This document shows, piece by piece, positions 42,673 to 51,532 of a stretch of DNA of 64,000 bases. Source of the DNA: Agrococcus sediminis. GTDB lineage: Bacteria; Actinomycetota; Actinomycetes; Actinomycetales; Microbacteriaceae. Positions within the stretch are counted from its first letter, which is position 1; each line of letters opens with the position of its first letter. The notes under the pieces are model-generated. The model searched no databases. It worked only from the letters and a program-made list of their open reading frames with translations, and was not told where the DNA came from. Both the position numbers and the translations under genes were made by a program. The DNA lies in contig NZ_VOIR01000015.1 in the NCBI RefSeq assembly GCF_007923295.1, positions 76,161 through 140,160 of the forward strand, written 5' to 3'.

Positions 42673-42737
42673 GCTGTGTCCTCTCTCGTTCCGTGTCATT
42701 CGTCCGTCGGCGGCCGCGGGCTGCGGTCGCCGAAGTC

Positions 42738-43691
42738 TCATCGCCCGGTCAGGGCGGCCGGGTCGGTCTCGGCGGCCGCCGGGGCGACCGTGCCGGTTGC
42801 AGGCGTCGGCGCCCCCGCGGCGGCGACGCGGCGCGAGCGCAGCCTCGCGAGCGGGCTGTGCCGCTGCAGGCTGCCGAGCGCGTTCGTGAGCCGGTCGAGG
42901 ATGATCGCGAGGATCACCACCGACAGGCCGGCCTCGAAGCCGAGCCCCACGTCGATGCGCTGCAGCGCCTGCACGATGTCCTGGCCGAGCCCGCCGGCGC
43001 CGACCATCGCGGCGATCACCACCATCGACAGCGACAGCATGATGATCTGGTTGACGCCGGTCATGATCGTCGGCAGCGCGAGCGGCAGCTGGATCTGCCG
43101 CAGGATGCGCCCGGGCGACGCCCCGAACGCGGCGCCGGCCTCGACGATCTCGCGGTCGACGCCGCGGATGCCGAGCTCGGTGAGCCGCACGCCGGGTGCC
43201 ATCGCGAACGCGATGGTCGCGATGATGCCGGGCACCACGCCGATGCCGAACAGGATGATCGCGGGGATCAGGTAGACGAAGGCGGGCATCGTCTGCAGGA
43301 AGTCGAGGATCGGGCGCACGATCGCCGACACGGTGTCGGAGCGCGCGGCCCAGATGCCGAGCGGGATCGCGATGAGCAGCGCGAAGAGCGCCGCGACCAC
43401 CGTGAGCGCGAGGGTGCCCATCGCGTTGTCCCACTGGTCGACGAGCACGACGACCAGCAGCCCCACCACGGTGCCGACGCCCATCCGCCACCCGCGCACG
43501 GCGAAGGCGACGACGCCCAGGATCGCGATCATGACGAGCGCGGGCGGCTCGGTGAAGGCGACCTCGGCGGCCTCGAACATGCCGAGCACGATCGTGCGGA
43601 TGAGGTCGAAGAGCACCGAGAGGTTGGCGGTGATCCATTCGACGCCGGTCTCGACCCCTGCGCCGAGCGGCAGGCGGACGTCATCGAGCAT
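42738..43691 (-). CDS. proW: Glycine betaine/proline-type ABC permease
   Basis: A 317-residue ProW/OpuAB permease. It has an N-terminal hydrophobic region, then the core with MGTLALTVVAALFALLIAIPLGIWAAR and the EAA loop VEAGAAFGASPGRILRQIQLPLALPTIM. The C-terminus is an Ala/Pro-rich tail (VAAAGAPTPATGTVAPAAAE). The ATG lies within the end of the ATPase gene (11-base overlap). It imports osmoprotectants together with the flanking subunits. Confidence 0.93.
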   Translation of the reverse strand: MLDDVRLPLGAGVETGVEWITANLSVLFDLIRTIVLGMFEAAEVAFTEPPALVMIAILGVVAFAVRGWRMGVGTVVGLLVVVLVDQWDNAMGTLALTVVAALFALLIAIPLGIWAARSDTVSAIVRPILDFLQTMPAFVYLIPAIILFGIGVVPGIIATIAFAMAPGVRLTELGIRGVDREIVEAGAAFGASPGRILRQIQLPLALPTIMTGVNQIIMLSLSMVVIAAMVGAGGLGQDIVQALQRIDVGLGFEAGLSVVILAIILDRLTNALGSLQRHSPLARLRSRRVAAAGAPTPATGTVAPAAAETDPAALTGR

Positions 43692-45000
43692 CGGACACCT
43701 CCTGCGTGTCGTCGAGGGTCTGGGCGACGAGCCGCGGGTCGACCGCCGGGGGCAGGTCGACGATCGCGAGCTCGGAGGTGTCGGTGGGCACGTTGCCGAG
43801 CGCCGCGAGCAGCATCACCCGCGGGATCACGCCGAGCAGCCGGCCGCCGTCGCCGACGACGGCGATCGGCAGGCCGCTCGTGATGGCGAGCTCTGGCAGG
43901 TCGGCGAGGCTCGTGTCGGGGCCGACGCGGTGCACGTCGGCGTCGACGAGCGCGGCGAGGTCGCGGTCGCCGCGCTGCACCGCCCGCAGCACCTCCCGGT
44001 CGCGCACCGCGCCGAGCACGGTGCGGCCGGGGCCGGTGACCAGCAGCGTCGACGACTGCACGTCGCGCAGCGCCTTGAGCGCGCCGCGCGGGCCGACCGT
44101 GAGGGGCACGGATGCGGCGGGCGGCTCCATCACGCTCGCGGCGGTGAGCACGCGGGTGCGGTCGACGTCCTGCACGAACTGCGCCACGTAGTCGTTGGCC
44201 GGGTCGGTGAGGATCTCCTCGGGGCTGCCGATCTGCACGATGCGGCCGTCGCGCATCACGGCGATCCGGTCGCCGAGGAACATCGCCTCGTTGAGGTCGT
44301 GCGTGATGAAGACGATCGTCTTGCCGAGCTCGGCCTGCAGCTCGACGAGCTGCTCCTGCATCTCGCGGCGGATGAGCGGGTCGAGGGCGCTGAACGCCTC
44401 GTCCATGAGCAGCACGGGGGTGTCGGCGCACAGCGCGCGGGCGATGCCGACGCGCTGCTGCATGCCGCCGGAGAGCTCGCTCGGCAGGCGCTCCTCCCAG
44501 CCGGCGAGGCCGACCCGGTCGACGACGCGGCGGGCGAGCTCGAGGCGGCGGTCGCGATCGACGCCCTGGATCTCGAGGCCGTAGGCGACGTTCTCGAGCA
44601 CCGTCCGGTGCGGCAGCAGCGCGAAGTGCTGGAACACCATCGACACCTGCGACCGCCGCACCGCGCGCAGCCGCCGCGGCTCGATGCCGGTGACGGGCTG
44701 GCCGTCGACCTCGACCGAGCCGCGGGTGGCGTCGAGCAGGCCGTTCAGCATGCGGATGAGCGTGGACTTGCCGGAGCCCGAGAGCCCCATCACCACGAAG
44801 ATCTCGCCGCGGCGCACCTCGAACGAGGCGTCGATGACGGCAGCGGTGCCGAGCTTCGCGACCTCGTCGCGGCTCGCGCCCTCCGCCAGCCGGTCGGCGG
44901 CCTCGCCCGCGCGCCGTCCGAACACCTTGGTCAGATGCTCGACGCGCACGGCGATGTCGTCGGCGACGGTCTCGTCGCCGGTCACGCGCGGTTCGCTCAT
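43681..45000 (-). CDS. proV: Glycine betaine/proline-type ABC ATPase with CBS domains
   Basis: A 439-residue ATPase. Walker A GLSGSGKST, Q-loop VFQHFALLPH, signature LSGGMQQR, Walker B LLMDEAFSALDP and switch FITHDL are all present, and the ProV-specific HLTKVFGRR start is seen. Residues about 290-420 form a CBS-domain pair (ALKALRDVQSSTLLVTG...GLPIAVVGDGGRLLGVIPR), used by OpuA-type importers to sense ionic strength. AGGAG is 6-7 bases before ATG. The upstream 317-base gap probably holds the operon promoter. Confidence 0.94.
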   Translation of the reverse strand: MSEPRVTGDETVADDIAVRVEHLTKVFGRRAGEAADRLAEGASRDEVAKLGTAAVIDASFEVRRGEIFVVMGLSGSGKSTLIRMLNGLLDATRGSVEVDGQPVTGIEPRRLRAVRRSQVSMVFQHFALLPHRTVLENVAYGLEIQGVDRDRRLELARRVVDRVGLAGWEERLPSELSGGMQQRVGIARALCADTPVLLMDEAFSALDPLIRREMQEQLVELQAELGKTIVFITHDLNEAMFLGDRIAVMRDGRIVQIGSPEEILTDPANDYVAQFVQDVDRTRVLTAASVMEPPAASVPLTVGPRGALKALRDVQSSTLLVTGPGRTVLGAVRDREVLRAVQRGDRDLAALVDADVHRVGPDTSLADLPELAITSGLPIAVVGDGGRLLGVIPRVMLLAALGNVPTDTSELAIVDLPPAVDPRLVAQTLDDTQEVSDAR

Positions 45001-45317
45001 GTCGCTCCTGTCGCGCCCCGGAGGGCGTTCAGTCGAGGACGGGTGCAGCCGCGCGAGCGGTCGTTCGTCTGCCGTGGATCGCTGACGAGAGGTCGGCGAA
45101 GCGGCACCATACGCTCGCCGGCAGGCGTGCTGCCGGCGGTCGCGTCCGTGGGGGTCCGGGACGGCCTGGGGAGCCGTCCGCGCTCTCCACGGTAACCATG
45201 GCCAGAAGGTGGCGTTCGAGCACGCGAGCGCGGATTCCGCATGATTCCGCGAAGTCAGGGGGACAGGATCGGCCCGATCGTGATGCTTTCGTTATGGCCG
45301 AGGTGCCCAGGCGGCGC
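45001..45317. other. Intergenic region upstream of proV
   Basis: No convincing gene is seen in these 317 bases. On the minus strand they contain a tandem 8-bp repeat GCGGAATC (45250-45243 and 45240-45233, 10 bp apart), a GATCGGCCCGATC palindrome near 45268-45280 and a TACCGT -10-like box near 45193-45198 without a good -35. The promoter of the betaine importer is expected here; the repeat could be a regulator site on one face of the helix. Confidence 0.4.
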
Positions 45318-45956
45318 TCACTGCCACCAGGGGCGCTCGCGCTGGGCCGCCCGGCGAGACGCCGCGAGCTCCTCCATCTGCTCGTGCCGCTCGCCGATCT
45401 CGTGCACCGCCGAGGTGCAGCGCTGCACGAGCGACTCGAGGTCGTCGAGCTCGTGCCGCTTCGCCGCGCCGATCACGATCGCGGCGCACGCCTCGGCGTC
45501 GCCGGCGGCGTCGTGATGGCGGAAGTCGTCGAAGCCCGCCGCGAGCGCCGCGACCGGCAGCCGGTACGACTCGAGCGCGTACGTCTTGCGGGCGATGCGC
45601 AGCGAGTCGGTCCAGCGCATCTCGGGCACGGGCAGCCGGGCGGCCTTGGCCGCGGCGCGCATCACGCCCTTGTCGAAGCCGGCGTTGTGCGCGACGTAGA
45701 CGTCGTCGCCGCCGAAGCCGAGGATGCGCTCCTGCACCTCGACCCAGTCGGGCGCACCGAGCACCTGGTGGGCCTGGATGCCGTGGATGCGCACGTTCCA
45801 CTCCCAGAACTCGTCGTACGGGGCCGTGGGGCGGATGAGCGTGGCGAAGCGGTCGACGATGCGGCCGTCGCGCACCTTCACGAGGCCCACCGCGCAGGCG
45901 GAGGCGGCGTTGCCGTTGGCGGTCTCGAAATCGATCGCGGTGAAGTCGAGCGCCAT
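45318..45956 (-). CDS. DEDDh-type 3'-5' exonuclease (DnaQ-like)
   Basis: A 212-residue nuclease domain protein. Exo I is D9 and E11 in AIDFETANGN, Exo II is in AHNAGFDKGVM, and Exo III H and D are in HHDAAGDAEACA, together a DEDDh site. The N-terminal 165 residues are the nuclease; the rest (HELDDLESLVQRCTSAVHEIGERHEQMEELAASRRAAQ) is a helical extension. It resembles stand-alone PolC/epsilon-type exonucleases of actinobacteria, not the replicative epsilon subunit with a known clamp motif. A GAGACT box 6 bases before ATG suggests a leaderless start. Confidence 0.85.
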   Translation of the reverse strand: MALDFTAIDFETANGNAASACAVGLVKVRDGRIVDRFATLIRPTAPYDEFWEWNVRIHGIQAHQVLGAPDWVEVQERILGFGGDDVYVAHNAGFDKGVMRAAAKAARLPVPEMRWTDSLRIARKTYALESYRLPVAALAAGFDDFRHHDAAGDAEACAAIVIGAAKRHELDDLESLVQRCTSAVHEIGERHEQMEELAASRRAAQRERPWWQ

Positions 45957-46012
45957 GCCCCCAGTCTCCCAGAGGCCGCCGACACCGCCGGCTGCGCCGC
46001 GCATCCGTCTGC

Positions 46013-46025
46013 CACGATGGGAGCC
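46013..46025 (+). promoter_or_regulatory. Leaderless -10-like box (CACGAT)
   Basis: CACGAT at 46013-46018, then 7 bases, then ATG at 46026. GGGAG in the gap could also serve as a weak ribosome site. Confidence 0.35.
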
Positions 46026-46379
46026 ATGGCCAATCCCACCCTCGACGCGCTGCGGGCGATCGACGCGACCGACCACGCGGGCGCCTGGGCGGTCGTGCGC
46101 GACGCCGAGCTCGTGGTGCCGGCGGTCGTCGAGAACCCCCGTGACCCGGGCTCCGGGCGCTTCCTCGTGCTGCCGCACGGCGACCTGCGGCTCGTCGTCG
46201 CGTTCACCGCGACGAGCCGCATCGGCGGCTTCGCGACCCGCACGCGCCGGCACCTGAGGATGACCGGCGCCGAGCTCGCGGCCGCGATCCCCGCGGGCCA
46301 CGCGATCGTGCTCGACCCGGGCCACGACGACGGCCGCGTCTTCCTGCCCGACGTGCTCGCGGCCGACGCGCAGGGCTAG
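46026..46379 (+). CDS. SseB-like small protein
   Basis: A 117-residue soluble protein resembling the SseB N-terminal domain found in many Gram-positives without type III secretion. Visible features are WAVVRDAELVVPAV, LVLPHGDLRLVVAFTATSRIGGF and AAIPAGHAIVLDPG. Function is unknown. Its stop codon overlaps the stop of the convergent DUF3515 gene by 4 bases, leaving no room for a terminator. Confidence 0.65.
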   Translation: MANPTLDALRAIDATDHAGAWAVVRDAELVVPAVVENPRDPGSGRFLVLPHGDLRLVVAFTATSRIGGFATRTRRHLRMTGAELAAAIPAGHAIVLDPGHDDGRVFLPDVLAADAQG

Positions 46380-46834
46380 GTGCAGGCGCCCGTCTGCTCG
46401 AGCCGGTCGACGGCGCTCGAGAGCGACTCCAGGGCGGTGACGGCGCTCACGACGCCCGTGTCGATGACGACCTCGGCGGCGGGGGAGCGGCCGTAGCTGA
46501 CGAAGGTCCAGACGTCCTCCTCCTGCGCCACCTCGAGCCAGTCCACGGCGCCCACCTGGATGCAGCGGCTCGCCGACGGCGCGGGCTCCGGCATGCCGCA
46601 GCGCAGCGTCACCGCGCTCGGGTCGCCGTAGGCGGCGGTGCCCTGCGCGGTGGTCTCGCGGCGGTCGAGCGGCTGCGGCAGGCTCGCGTCGCCGAGCTCC
46701 TCCGGGAGCGAGACGATCACGCTCGCGCACCCCGGATCGGCCGCGTCCTCGGCCGGCGGCAGCGACACCGAGCGGGCGCAGCCGGTCAGCGCGACGAGGG
46801 CCGCGGCAGCGGCGGCGAGGGGGAGCAGGCGCAC
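46376..46834 (-). CDS. DUF3515 lipoprotein
   Basis: A 152-residue lipoprotein with lipobox LTGC (C19). After it come CASVIVSLPEELGDA, a TAAYGDPSAVTLRCG segment and a conserved Cys near the C-terminus (TGACT), typical of DUF3515. The family is nearly always next to thiL or ddl in actinobacteria and is of unknown function. GTG start at 46834. It is divergent from thiL and convergent with the SseB-like gene. Confidence 0.85.
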   Translation of the reverse strand: MRLLPLAAAAAALVALTGCARSVSLPPAEDAADPGCASVIVSLPEELGDASLPQPLDRRETTAQGTAAYGDPSAVTLRCGMPEPAPSASRCIQVGAVDWLEVAQEEDVWTFVSYGRSPAAEVVIDTGVVSAVTALESLSSAVDRLEQTGACT

Positions 46835-46900
46835 CCGTCGAGCCTACCGAGCGCGCCTCGGCGCGGCCCATGCGCGGGGCGTCCCTCCGTGCGCGGCGGC

Positions 46901-46912
46901 TACCGTTGCGGC
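46901..46912 (+). promoter_or_regulatory. Leaderless -10 box (TACCGT) of thiL
   Basis: TACCGT at 46901-46906, then 6 bases, then ATG at 46913. It rules against the longer in-frame start at 46889. Confidence 0.55.
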
Positions 46913-47923
46913 ATGGACGACCCCACGCTGCACGAGGCGGGCGAGCTCGAGGCGCTGCGGCGCATCCTCCCGCTGCTGCCGGCAGGCGACACGACCGAGC
47001 TCGGCCCGGGCGACGACGCGGCGGTCGTGCGCGCCCCCGACGGCCGCGTCGTCGTCACGACCGACACGATGCTCGAGGGCGCCGACTTCCGGCTCGGCTG
47101 GTCGACGTGGCACGACCTCGGCTGGAAGGCCGTCGCGACCAACCTCATCGACGTCGCCGCGATGGGCGCGCGGCCCACGTCGCTCGTCGTGGCGCTCGCG
47201 GTGCCGCCGTCGACGCACGTGTCGTCGCTCGAGGACTTCGCCCGCGGCCTCGCCGACGCGGTCGCGTCGATGGCGCCCGGCTGCGGCGTCGTCGGCGGCG
47301 ACCTCGGCACGGCCCCCCACGCGACCATCGCGGTGACGGCGTTCGGCGACCTCGGAGGTCGCGCGCCGGTGCTGCGCAGCGGCGCGAGGGCGGGGGATGC
47401 GGTGTGGTGCGTCGGCGGCCTGGGCCTCGCGGCCACGGGGCTGCGGCACCTCTTCGCGCAGGCCCTCGACGCGGCGGCGGAGCCGGTGCGCGCGGCGGCC
47501 GAGCGGCTCCGCGCGGGAGCCGACGGCGCGTCGATCGAGGCGCAGCTCGCGCCCGTCAGCCCGATCGCGGCGGGGACGCTGCTCGCCGACCTCGGCGCCA
47601 CCGCGATGCTCGACGTCTCCGACGGCCTCGCGCTCGACGCCGCCCGCGTGGCCCGCGCATCCGGCGTGCGCATCGCGCTTGACGGGGCGGCCGTCGCCGG
47701 GGCGGCGCCCGGCGCGAGCCTCGAGGCGGCGCTGCACGGCGGCGAGGACCACGCGCTGCTCGTCGCGCTGCCCGCCGGCGTGCGGCCGCCGGCCGAGCTC
47801 GGGGGCCACGCGGTGCGCCGCATCGGCGCCGTCGAGGCGCTCGCGGCCGACGAGCGGCCGGGCGTCACGCTCGACGGCGCTCCGCTCGCGCCGCGCGGCT
47901 GGGACCCCTACCGCGCCGGCTGA
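46913..47923 (+). CDS. thiL: Thiamine-monophosphate kinase
   Basis: A 336-residue kinase converting thiamine phosphate to the active cofactor thiamine diphosphate. ThiL/PurM-fold motifs: ELGPGDDAAVVRAPDGRVVVTTDTM (metal and ATP), VATNLIDVAAMGARP, GGDLGTAPHATIAVTAFG, LDVSDGLALDAARVA and LHGGEDHALLVALP. ATG 46913 follows a leaderless TACCGT box. The neighbourhood DUF3515-thiL-rsmD-recG-coaD is conserved in actinobacteria. Confidence 0.95.
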   Translation: MDDPTLHEAGELEALRRILPLLPAGDTTELGPGDDAAVVRAPDGRVVVTTDTMLEGADFRLGWSTWHDLGWKAVATNLIDVAAMGARPTSLVVALAVPPSTHVSSLEDFARGLADAVASMAPGCGVVGGDLGTAPHATIAVTAFGDLGGRAPVLRSGARAGDAVWCVGGLGLAATGLRHLFAQALDAAAEPVRAAAERLRAGADGASIEAQLAPVSPIAAGTLLADLGATAMLDVSDGLALDAARVARASGVRIALDGAAVAGAAPGASLEAALHGGEDHALLVALPAGVRPPAELGGHAVRRIGAVEALAADERPGVTLDGAPLAPRGWDPYRAG

Positions 47924-47952
47924 CCCGCGGGCGGCACCCGCCCTGTCCCGCT

Positions 47953-48005
47953 TCCGGTACCGAATCGCGGGTCGAGCCCACCGGCATCCGCGATCCGGTA
48001 CCGGA
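47953..48005. terminator. Imperfect inverted repeat between convergent thiL and rsmD
   Basis: An 18-position stem with one mismatch (47953-47970 against 47988-48005, TCCGGTACCG and ATCGCGG blocks), itself containing the GGTACC palindrome in each arm. Probably a bidirectional terminator. Confidence 0.6.
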
Positions 48006-48044
48006 GACCCGCTCGGCGCGCCCGCGACCGCAGCGGCAGCCGCC

Positions 48045-48617
48045 TCAGCGGTCGCCCGGCTCGCCCGTCGTCGTGAGGAAGTGCAGCGTCGTGTCGCCGT
48101 AGTCGCGGGTGCGCTCGACCTCGAGGTCGCCGGGCAGGTCGAGCGGCCCGGCCCGCCGCGCCTGCTCGACCACCACGACGGCCGGGTGCTGCAGCAGCGG
48201 CGCGAGGTCTGCGAGCGTCGCCGCGAGCTCGCCGCCGGGCAGGTCGTAGGGCGGGTCGATGAAGACGAGGTCGAACCGGCGGCCGGAGTGGTGGAGGTAC
48301 TGCGCGACCGCCACCTGCTCGACGATCGCGTGGGCGGCGCCCGAGCGGGCGACCGACTCGGCGTTGCGCTGCGCGACCTTCGCGGCGGCGCGGTCGCGCT
48401 CCACGAGCACGACCGACTCGGCTCCGCGGCTCGCCGCCTCGAGCCCGAGCGCGCCCGAGCCGGCGTAGAGGTCGAGCACCCGCGCGCCGTCGCAGAGGCT
48501 GCGCGCGTCGAGCGCGCCGAACAGCGCCTCGCGCACGCGCTCCGACGTGGGCCGCGTGCCCCGCAGCGGCACGTGCAGCCGCACCCCGCCCGCGAGGCCC
48601 CCGATGATGCGCGTCAT
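48045..48617 (-). CDS. rsmD: 16S rRNA (guanine966-N2)-methyltransferase
   Basis: A 190-residue Rossmann methyltransferase. Motif I is VLDLYAGSGALGLEAASRGA, the catalytic motif IV is FIDPPYDLP, and the N-terminus MTRIIGGLAGGVRL...TRPTSERVREALF is specific for RsmD. It methylates guanine 966 of 16S rRNA using SAM. ATG 48617 is chosen because the conserved N-terminus begins there; a GAGGAT box 7 bases upstream suggests a leaderless start. It is divergent from recG. Confidence 0.94.
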   Translation of the reverse strand: MTRIIGGLAGGVRLHVPLRGTRPTSERVREALFGALDARSLCDGARVLDLYAGSGALGLEAASRGAESVVLVERDRAAAKVAQRNAESVARSGAAHAIVEQVAVAQYLHHSGRRFDLVFIDPPYDLPGGELAATLADLAPLLQHPAVVVVEQARRAGPLDLPGDLEVERTRDYGDTTLHFLTTTGEPGDR

Positions 48618-48726
48618 GCGGCCCATCCTCGCGCATCCGACCCCCGCTCGCGCTGGGGGCGCCGCCCGTCGGCGGCGGCTCTCCACGAGGGCGGGCGGAT
48701 GCGCCGCGCGCGTCGGCCGCTCGGCC

Positions 48727-48738
48727 TACGCTGGGCAG
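48727..48738 (+). promoter_or_regulatory. Leaderless -10 box (TACGCT) of recG
   Basis: TACGCT at 48727-48732, then 6 bases, then GTG at 48739. Confidence 0.5.
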
Positions 48739-50979
48739 GTGGCGAAGCGGGAGGCGAGCGGGGCGAAGCCCGATCGCGCGGGCGGCGCGCGCGGCGGCGC
48801 GGGCTCCGGCGCCGCGACCCCCGAGGGCTTCGGCCGTCCGCTCGAGCGCGTCGTCGGCAAGGCCGCCGCCACGAAGCTCGAGCGGGCCTTCGGCATGACG
48901 ACGCTCGGCGACCTCGTGTGGCACCTGCCGCGCCGCTACGCGAAGCGCGGGGAGCTCACCGACCTCGCGAGCCTGGTGCCCGGCGAGCACGTCACCGTGG
49001 TCGCGCGCGTGCGCGGCGTCGAGACCCGCGACCTGCAGCGCGACGCCAAGGGGCGCCCGCGCACCCTCACGACGATCACGATCACCGACGGCGAGTCGTC
49101 GCTCGAGACGGCGTTCTTCAACCAGCCGTGGCGCACGGGCGAGCTGCACCAGGGCGTCACGGCGCTCTTCTCGGGCACCGTCGGCGAGTACAAGGGCAAG
49201 CGGCAGCTCGCGCACCCGACGTACGAGGCGTTCGACGAGGCCGAGGGCGTCGACGCCGAGCAGTGGGCGGCGAAGCCGGTGCCCATCTACCCGGCGACGG
49301 CGAGCCTGACGACGATGAAGATCGAGGCGCTCGTCGCGCAGGCCCTCGACGCCCTCGGCGACGTGCCCGACCCGGTGCCCGAGGAGGTGCGGCGCGAGCA
49401 CCGGCTCATGCCGCTCGTCGAGGCGCTGCGGCTCGCGCACCAGCCGAAGGCCGAGCAGGACGCCTTCCGCGCGCGCCACACGCTCGCGTGGCACGAGGCG
49501 TTCCTGCTGCAGACCTACCTGCTGGCCACGCGCGACTGGTTCGACACCCTGCCGACGGCGCCGCGGCACGCAGGAGCGCTGCTCGAGCGCTTCGACGCGG
49601 CGCTGCCGTGGCCGCTCACCGACGACCAGCAGTCGGCGGGCGCGGCGATCGCCGCCGACCTCGCGAGCGGCACGGCCATGCACCGGCTCGTCCAGGGCGA
49701 GGTGGGCTCGGGCAAGACGGTCGTCGCGACGCGGGCGATGCTCGCGGTCGCCGAGTCGGGCGGGCAGTCGGCGCTGCTCGCGCCCACCGAGGTGCTCGCC
49801 GTGCAGCACCTGCGCTCCATCACCCGCTCGCTCGGGCCCGAGCTCGCCGCCGAGCTGCAGCCGACGCTGCTCACCGGCCAGATGCCGGCCGCCGACCGCA
49901 AGCGTGCGCTGCTCGCGATCGCCGCGGGCTCGGCGCGCATCGTCGTCGGCACGCACGCGCTGCTCAGCGAGCGCACGACCTTCGCCGAGCTCGCCCTCGT
50001 CGTCATCGACGAGCAGCACCGCTTCGGCGTCGCCCAGCGCGAGGCGCTGCGCGCGAAGGGCCTCCACCCGCACACGCTCGTGCTCACCGCGACGCCCATC
50101 CCGCGCACCATCGCGATGACGGCCTTCGGCGACCTCGACGTCTCCACGATCCGCACCCTCCCGGCCGGCCGCAGCCCCATCCAGACCTTCGTCGTCGACC
50201 AGGTGCGCCAGCCCGCGGCCTTCCACCGCACGTGGGGGCGCATGAGCGAGGAGCTCGCCGCCGGCCGCCAGGCGTTCGTCGTCTGCCCGGCGATCGAGCC
50301 CGGCAGGCTCGAGGGCGTCGACGAGCCGGCGGCGGATGCGCCGGCCGTCGGCCCGGCGCCGCCCCCGGTCGCCGACGTGGTCACGACCCTCGCCAACCTG
50401 CGCCGCAGCCCCGCGCTCGCCGGCCGCGTCGTCGCCCCGCTCACGGGAGCGATGACGACCGACGACAAGGACCGCACGATGCGCGCGTTCCGCGACCGCG
50501 AGATCGACGTGGTCGTCGCGACGACCGTCATCGAGGTCGGGGTCGACGTGCCCAACGCGACGATGATGGTGGTGCTCTCGGCCGACCGCTTCGGCGTCTC
50601 GCAGCTGCACCAGCTGCGCGGCCGCGTCGGCCGCGGCGAGCACGCGGGCCTGTGCGTGCTCGTCACGGGCGTCGACGAGCTGTCGGATGCGCGGGTGCGG
50701 CTCGACGCGGTCGCGAGCACCCTCGACGGCTTCGCGCTCGCCGAGGTCGACCTCGAGCAGCGAGGCGAGGGCGACGTGCTCGGCGTCGCGCAGTCGGGCG
50801 GCCGCAGCGGCCTCAAGGTGCTGCGGGTGGCCCGCGACGGCGCCATCATCGAGGCCGCGCGCACCGCCGCGCGCGACGTGCTCGACGCCGACCCGACCCT
50901 CGTCGCGCATCCGGCACTGCGCCTCGCCGTGCACGCGCGGCTCGACCCAGACGCGCGCGCCGCGCTCGTCACGGCGTAG
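48739..50979 (+). CDS. recG: ATP-dependent DNA helicase RecG
   Basis: A 746-residue SF2 helicase that remodels stalled replication forks and branched DNA. An N-terminal wedge with OB fold (VARVRGVETRDLQRDAKGRPRTLTTITITDG) binds the junction. Helicase motifs: I (QGEVGSGKTVVA), II (DEQHRFGV), III (LTATPIPRT), V/VI (ATTVIEVGVDVPNATMMV...QLRGRVGRGEHAG). Two insertions are Ala/Pro-rich, including EPAADAPAVGPAPPP. GTG 48739 is fixed by the TACGCT box. Full length and apparently intact. Confidence 0.97.
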   Translation: MAKREASGAKPDRAGGARGGAGSGAATPEGFGRPLERVVGKAAATKLERAFGMTTLGDLVWHLPRRYAKRGELTDLASLVPGEHVTVVARVRGVETRDLQRDAKGRPRTLTTITITDGESSLETAFFNQPWRTGELHQGVTALFSGTVGEYKGKRQLAHPTYEAFDEAEGVDAEQWAAKPVPIYPATASLTTMKIEALVAQALDALGDVPDPVPEEVRREHRLMPLVEALRLAHQPKAEQDAFRARHTLAWHEAFLLQTYLLATRDWFDTLPTAPRHAGALLERFDAALPWPLTDDQQSAGAAIAADLASGTAMHRLVQGEVGSGKTVVATRAMLAVAESGGQSALLAPTEVLAVQHLRSITRSLGPELAAELQPTLLTGQMPAADRKRALLAIAAGSARIVVGTHALLSERTTFAELALVVIDEQHRFGVAQREALRAKGLHPHTLVLTATPIPRTIAMTAFGDLDVSTIRTLPAGRSPIQTFVVDQVRQPAAFHRTWGRMSEELAAGRQAFVVCPAIEPGRLEGVDEPAADAPAVGPAPPPVADVVTTLANLRRSPALAGRVVAPLTGAMTTDDKDRTMRAFRDREIDVVVATTVIEVGVDVPNATMMVVLSADRFGVSQLHQLRGRVGRGEHAGLCVLVTGVDELSDARVRLDAVASTLDGFALAEVDLEQRGEGDVLGVAQSGGRSGLKVLRVARDGAIIEAARTAARDVLDADPTLVAHPALRLAVHARLDPDARAALVTA

Positions 50980-51036
50980 GGGGACAGCCCTTCCCTCAGA
51001 CCGACGCCGATGAGCAAGGCTCATAGGGTCGGCGGT

Positions 51037-51049
51037 TAGGCTGGGCGGC
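51037..51049 (+). promoter_or_regulatory. Leaderless -10 box (TAGGCT) of coaD
   Basis: TAGGCT at 51037-51042, then GGGCGGC (7 bases), then ATG at 51050. The same 13-base string stands before cofC. Confidence 0.5.
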
Positions 51050-51532
51050 ATGCCTCGCATCGCCGTCGTGCCCGGTTCGTTCGACCCTGTGACCCTGGGT
51101 CACCTCGACGTCATCCAGCGCGCCGCCCGGATCTTCGACGAGGTGCACGTCGTCGTCACCCACAACCCCGACAAGGCGGCCTTCCTGCCGGTCGTCGAGC
51201 GCGAGCAGCTCATCGAGCGGGCGATCGCCGAGGCCCGCATCGAGGGCGAGATCCGCATCGCCAACTGGTCGATGGGCCTGCTCGTCGACTACTGCCAGCA
51301 GGTGGGCGCCGAGGTGCTCGTGAAGGGCATCCGCTCGTCGACCGACCTCTCGTACGAGACGCCGATGTCGATCGTGAACCGCAACCTCGCGGGCGTCGAG
51401 ACGATCTTCATGCTCCCGAACCCCGAGAACGCGCACGTCTCGTCGAGCCTCGTGCGGCAGGTGTCGGAGCTCGGCGGCGACATCAGCCCGTACGTGCCGC
51501 GGGCCGTCGCCACCTTCCTGCAGCAGCGATGA
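51050..51532 (+). CDS. coaD: Phosphopantetheine adenylyltransferase
   Basis: A 160-residue nucleotidyltransferase in coenzyme A synthesis, transferring AMP to 4'-phosphopantetheine. Motifs: [15 protein letters not shown] with the TxGH nucleotide site, [13 protein letters not shown] and the late [18 protein letters not shown]. Family length is normal. It overlaps cofE by 4 bases (ATGA), an unexpected coupling between CoA and F420 biosynthesis. Confidence 0.97.
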   Translation: MPRIAVVPGSFDPVTLGHLDVIQRAARIFDEVHVVVTHNPDKAAFLPVVEREQLIERAIAEARIEGEIRIANWSMGLLVDYCQQVGAEVLVKGIRSSTDLSYETPMSIVNRNLAGVETIFMLPNPENAHVSSSLVRQVSELGGDISPYVPRAVATFLQQR

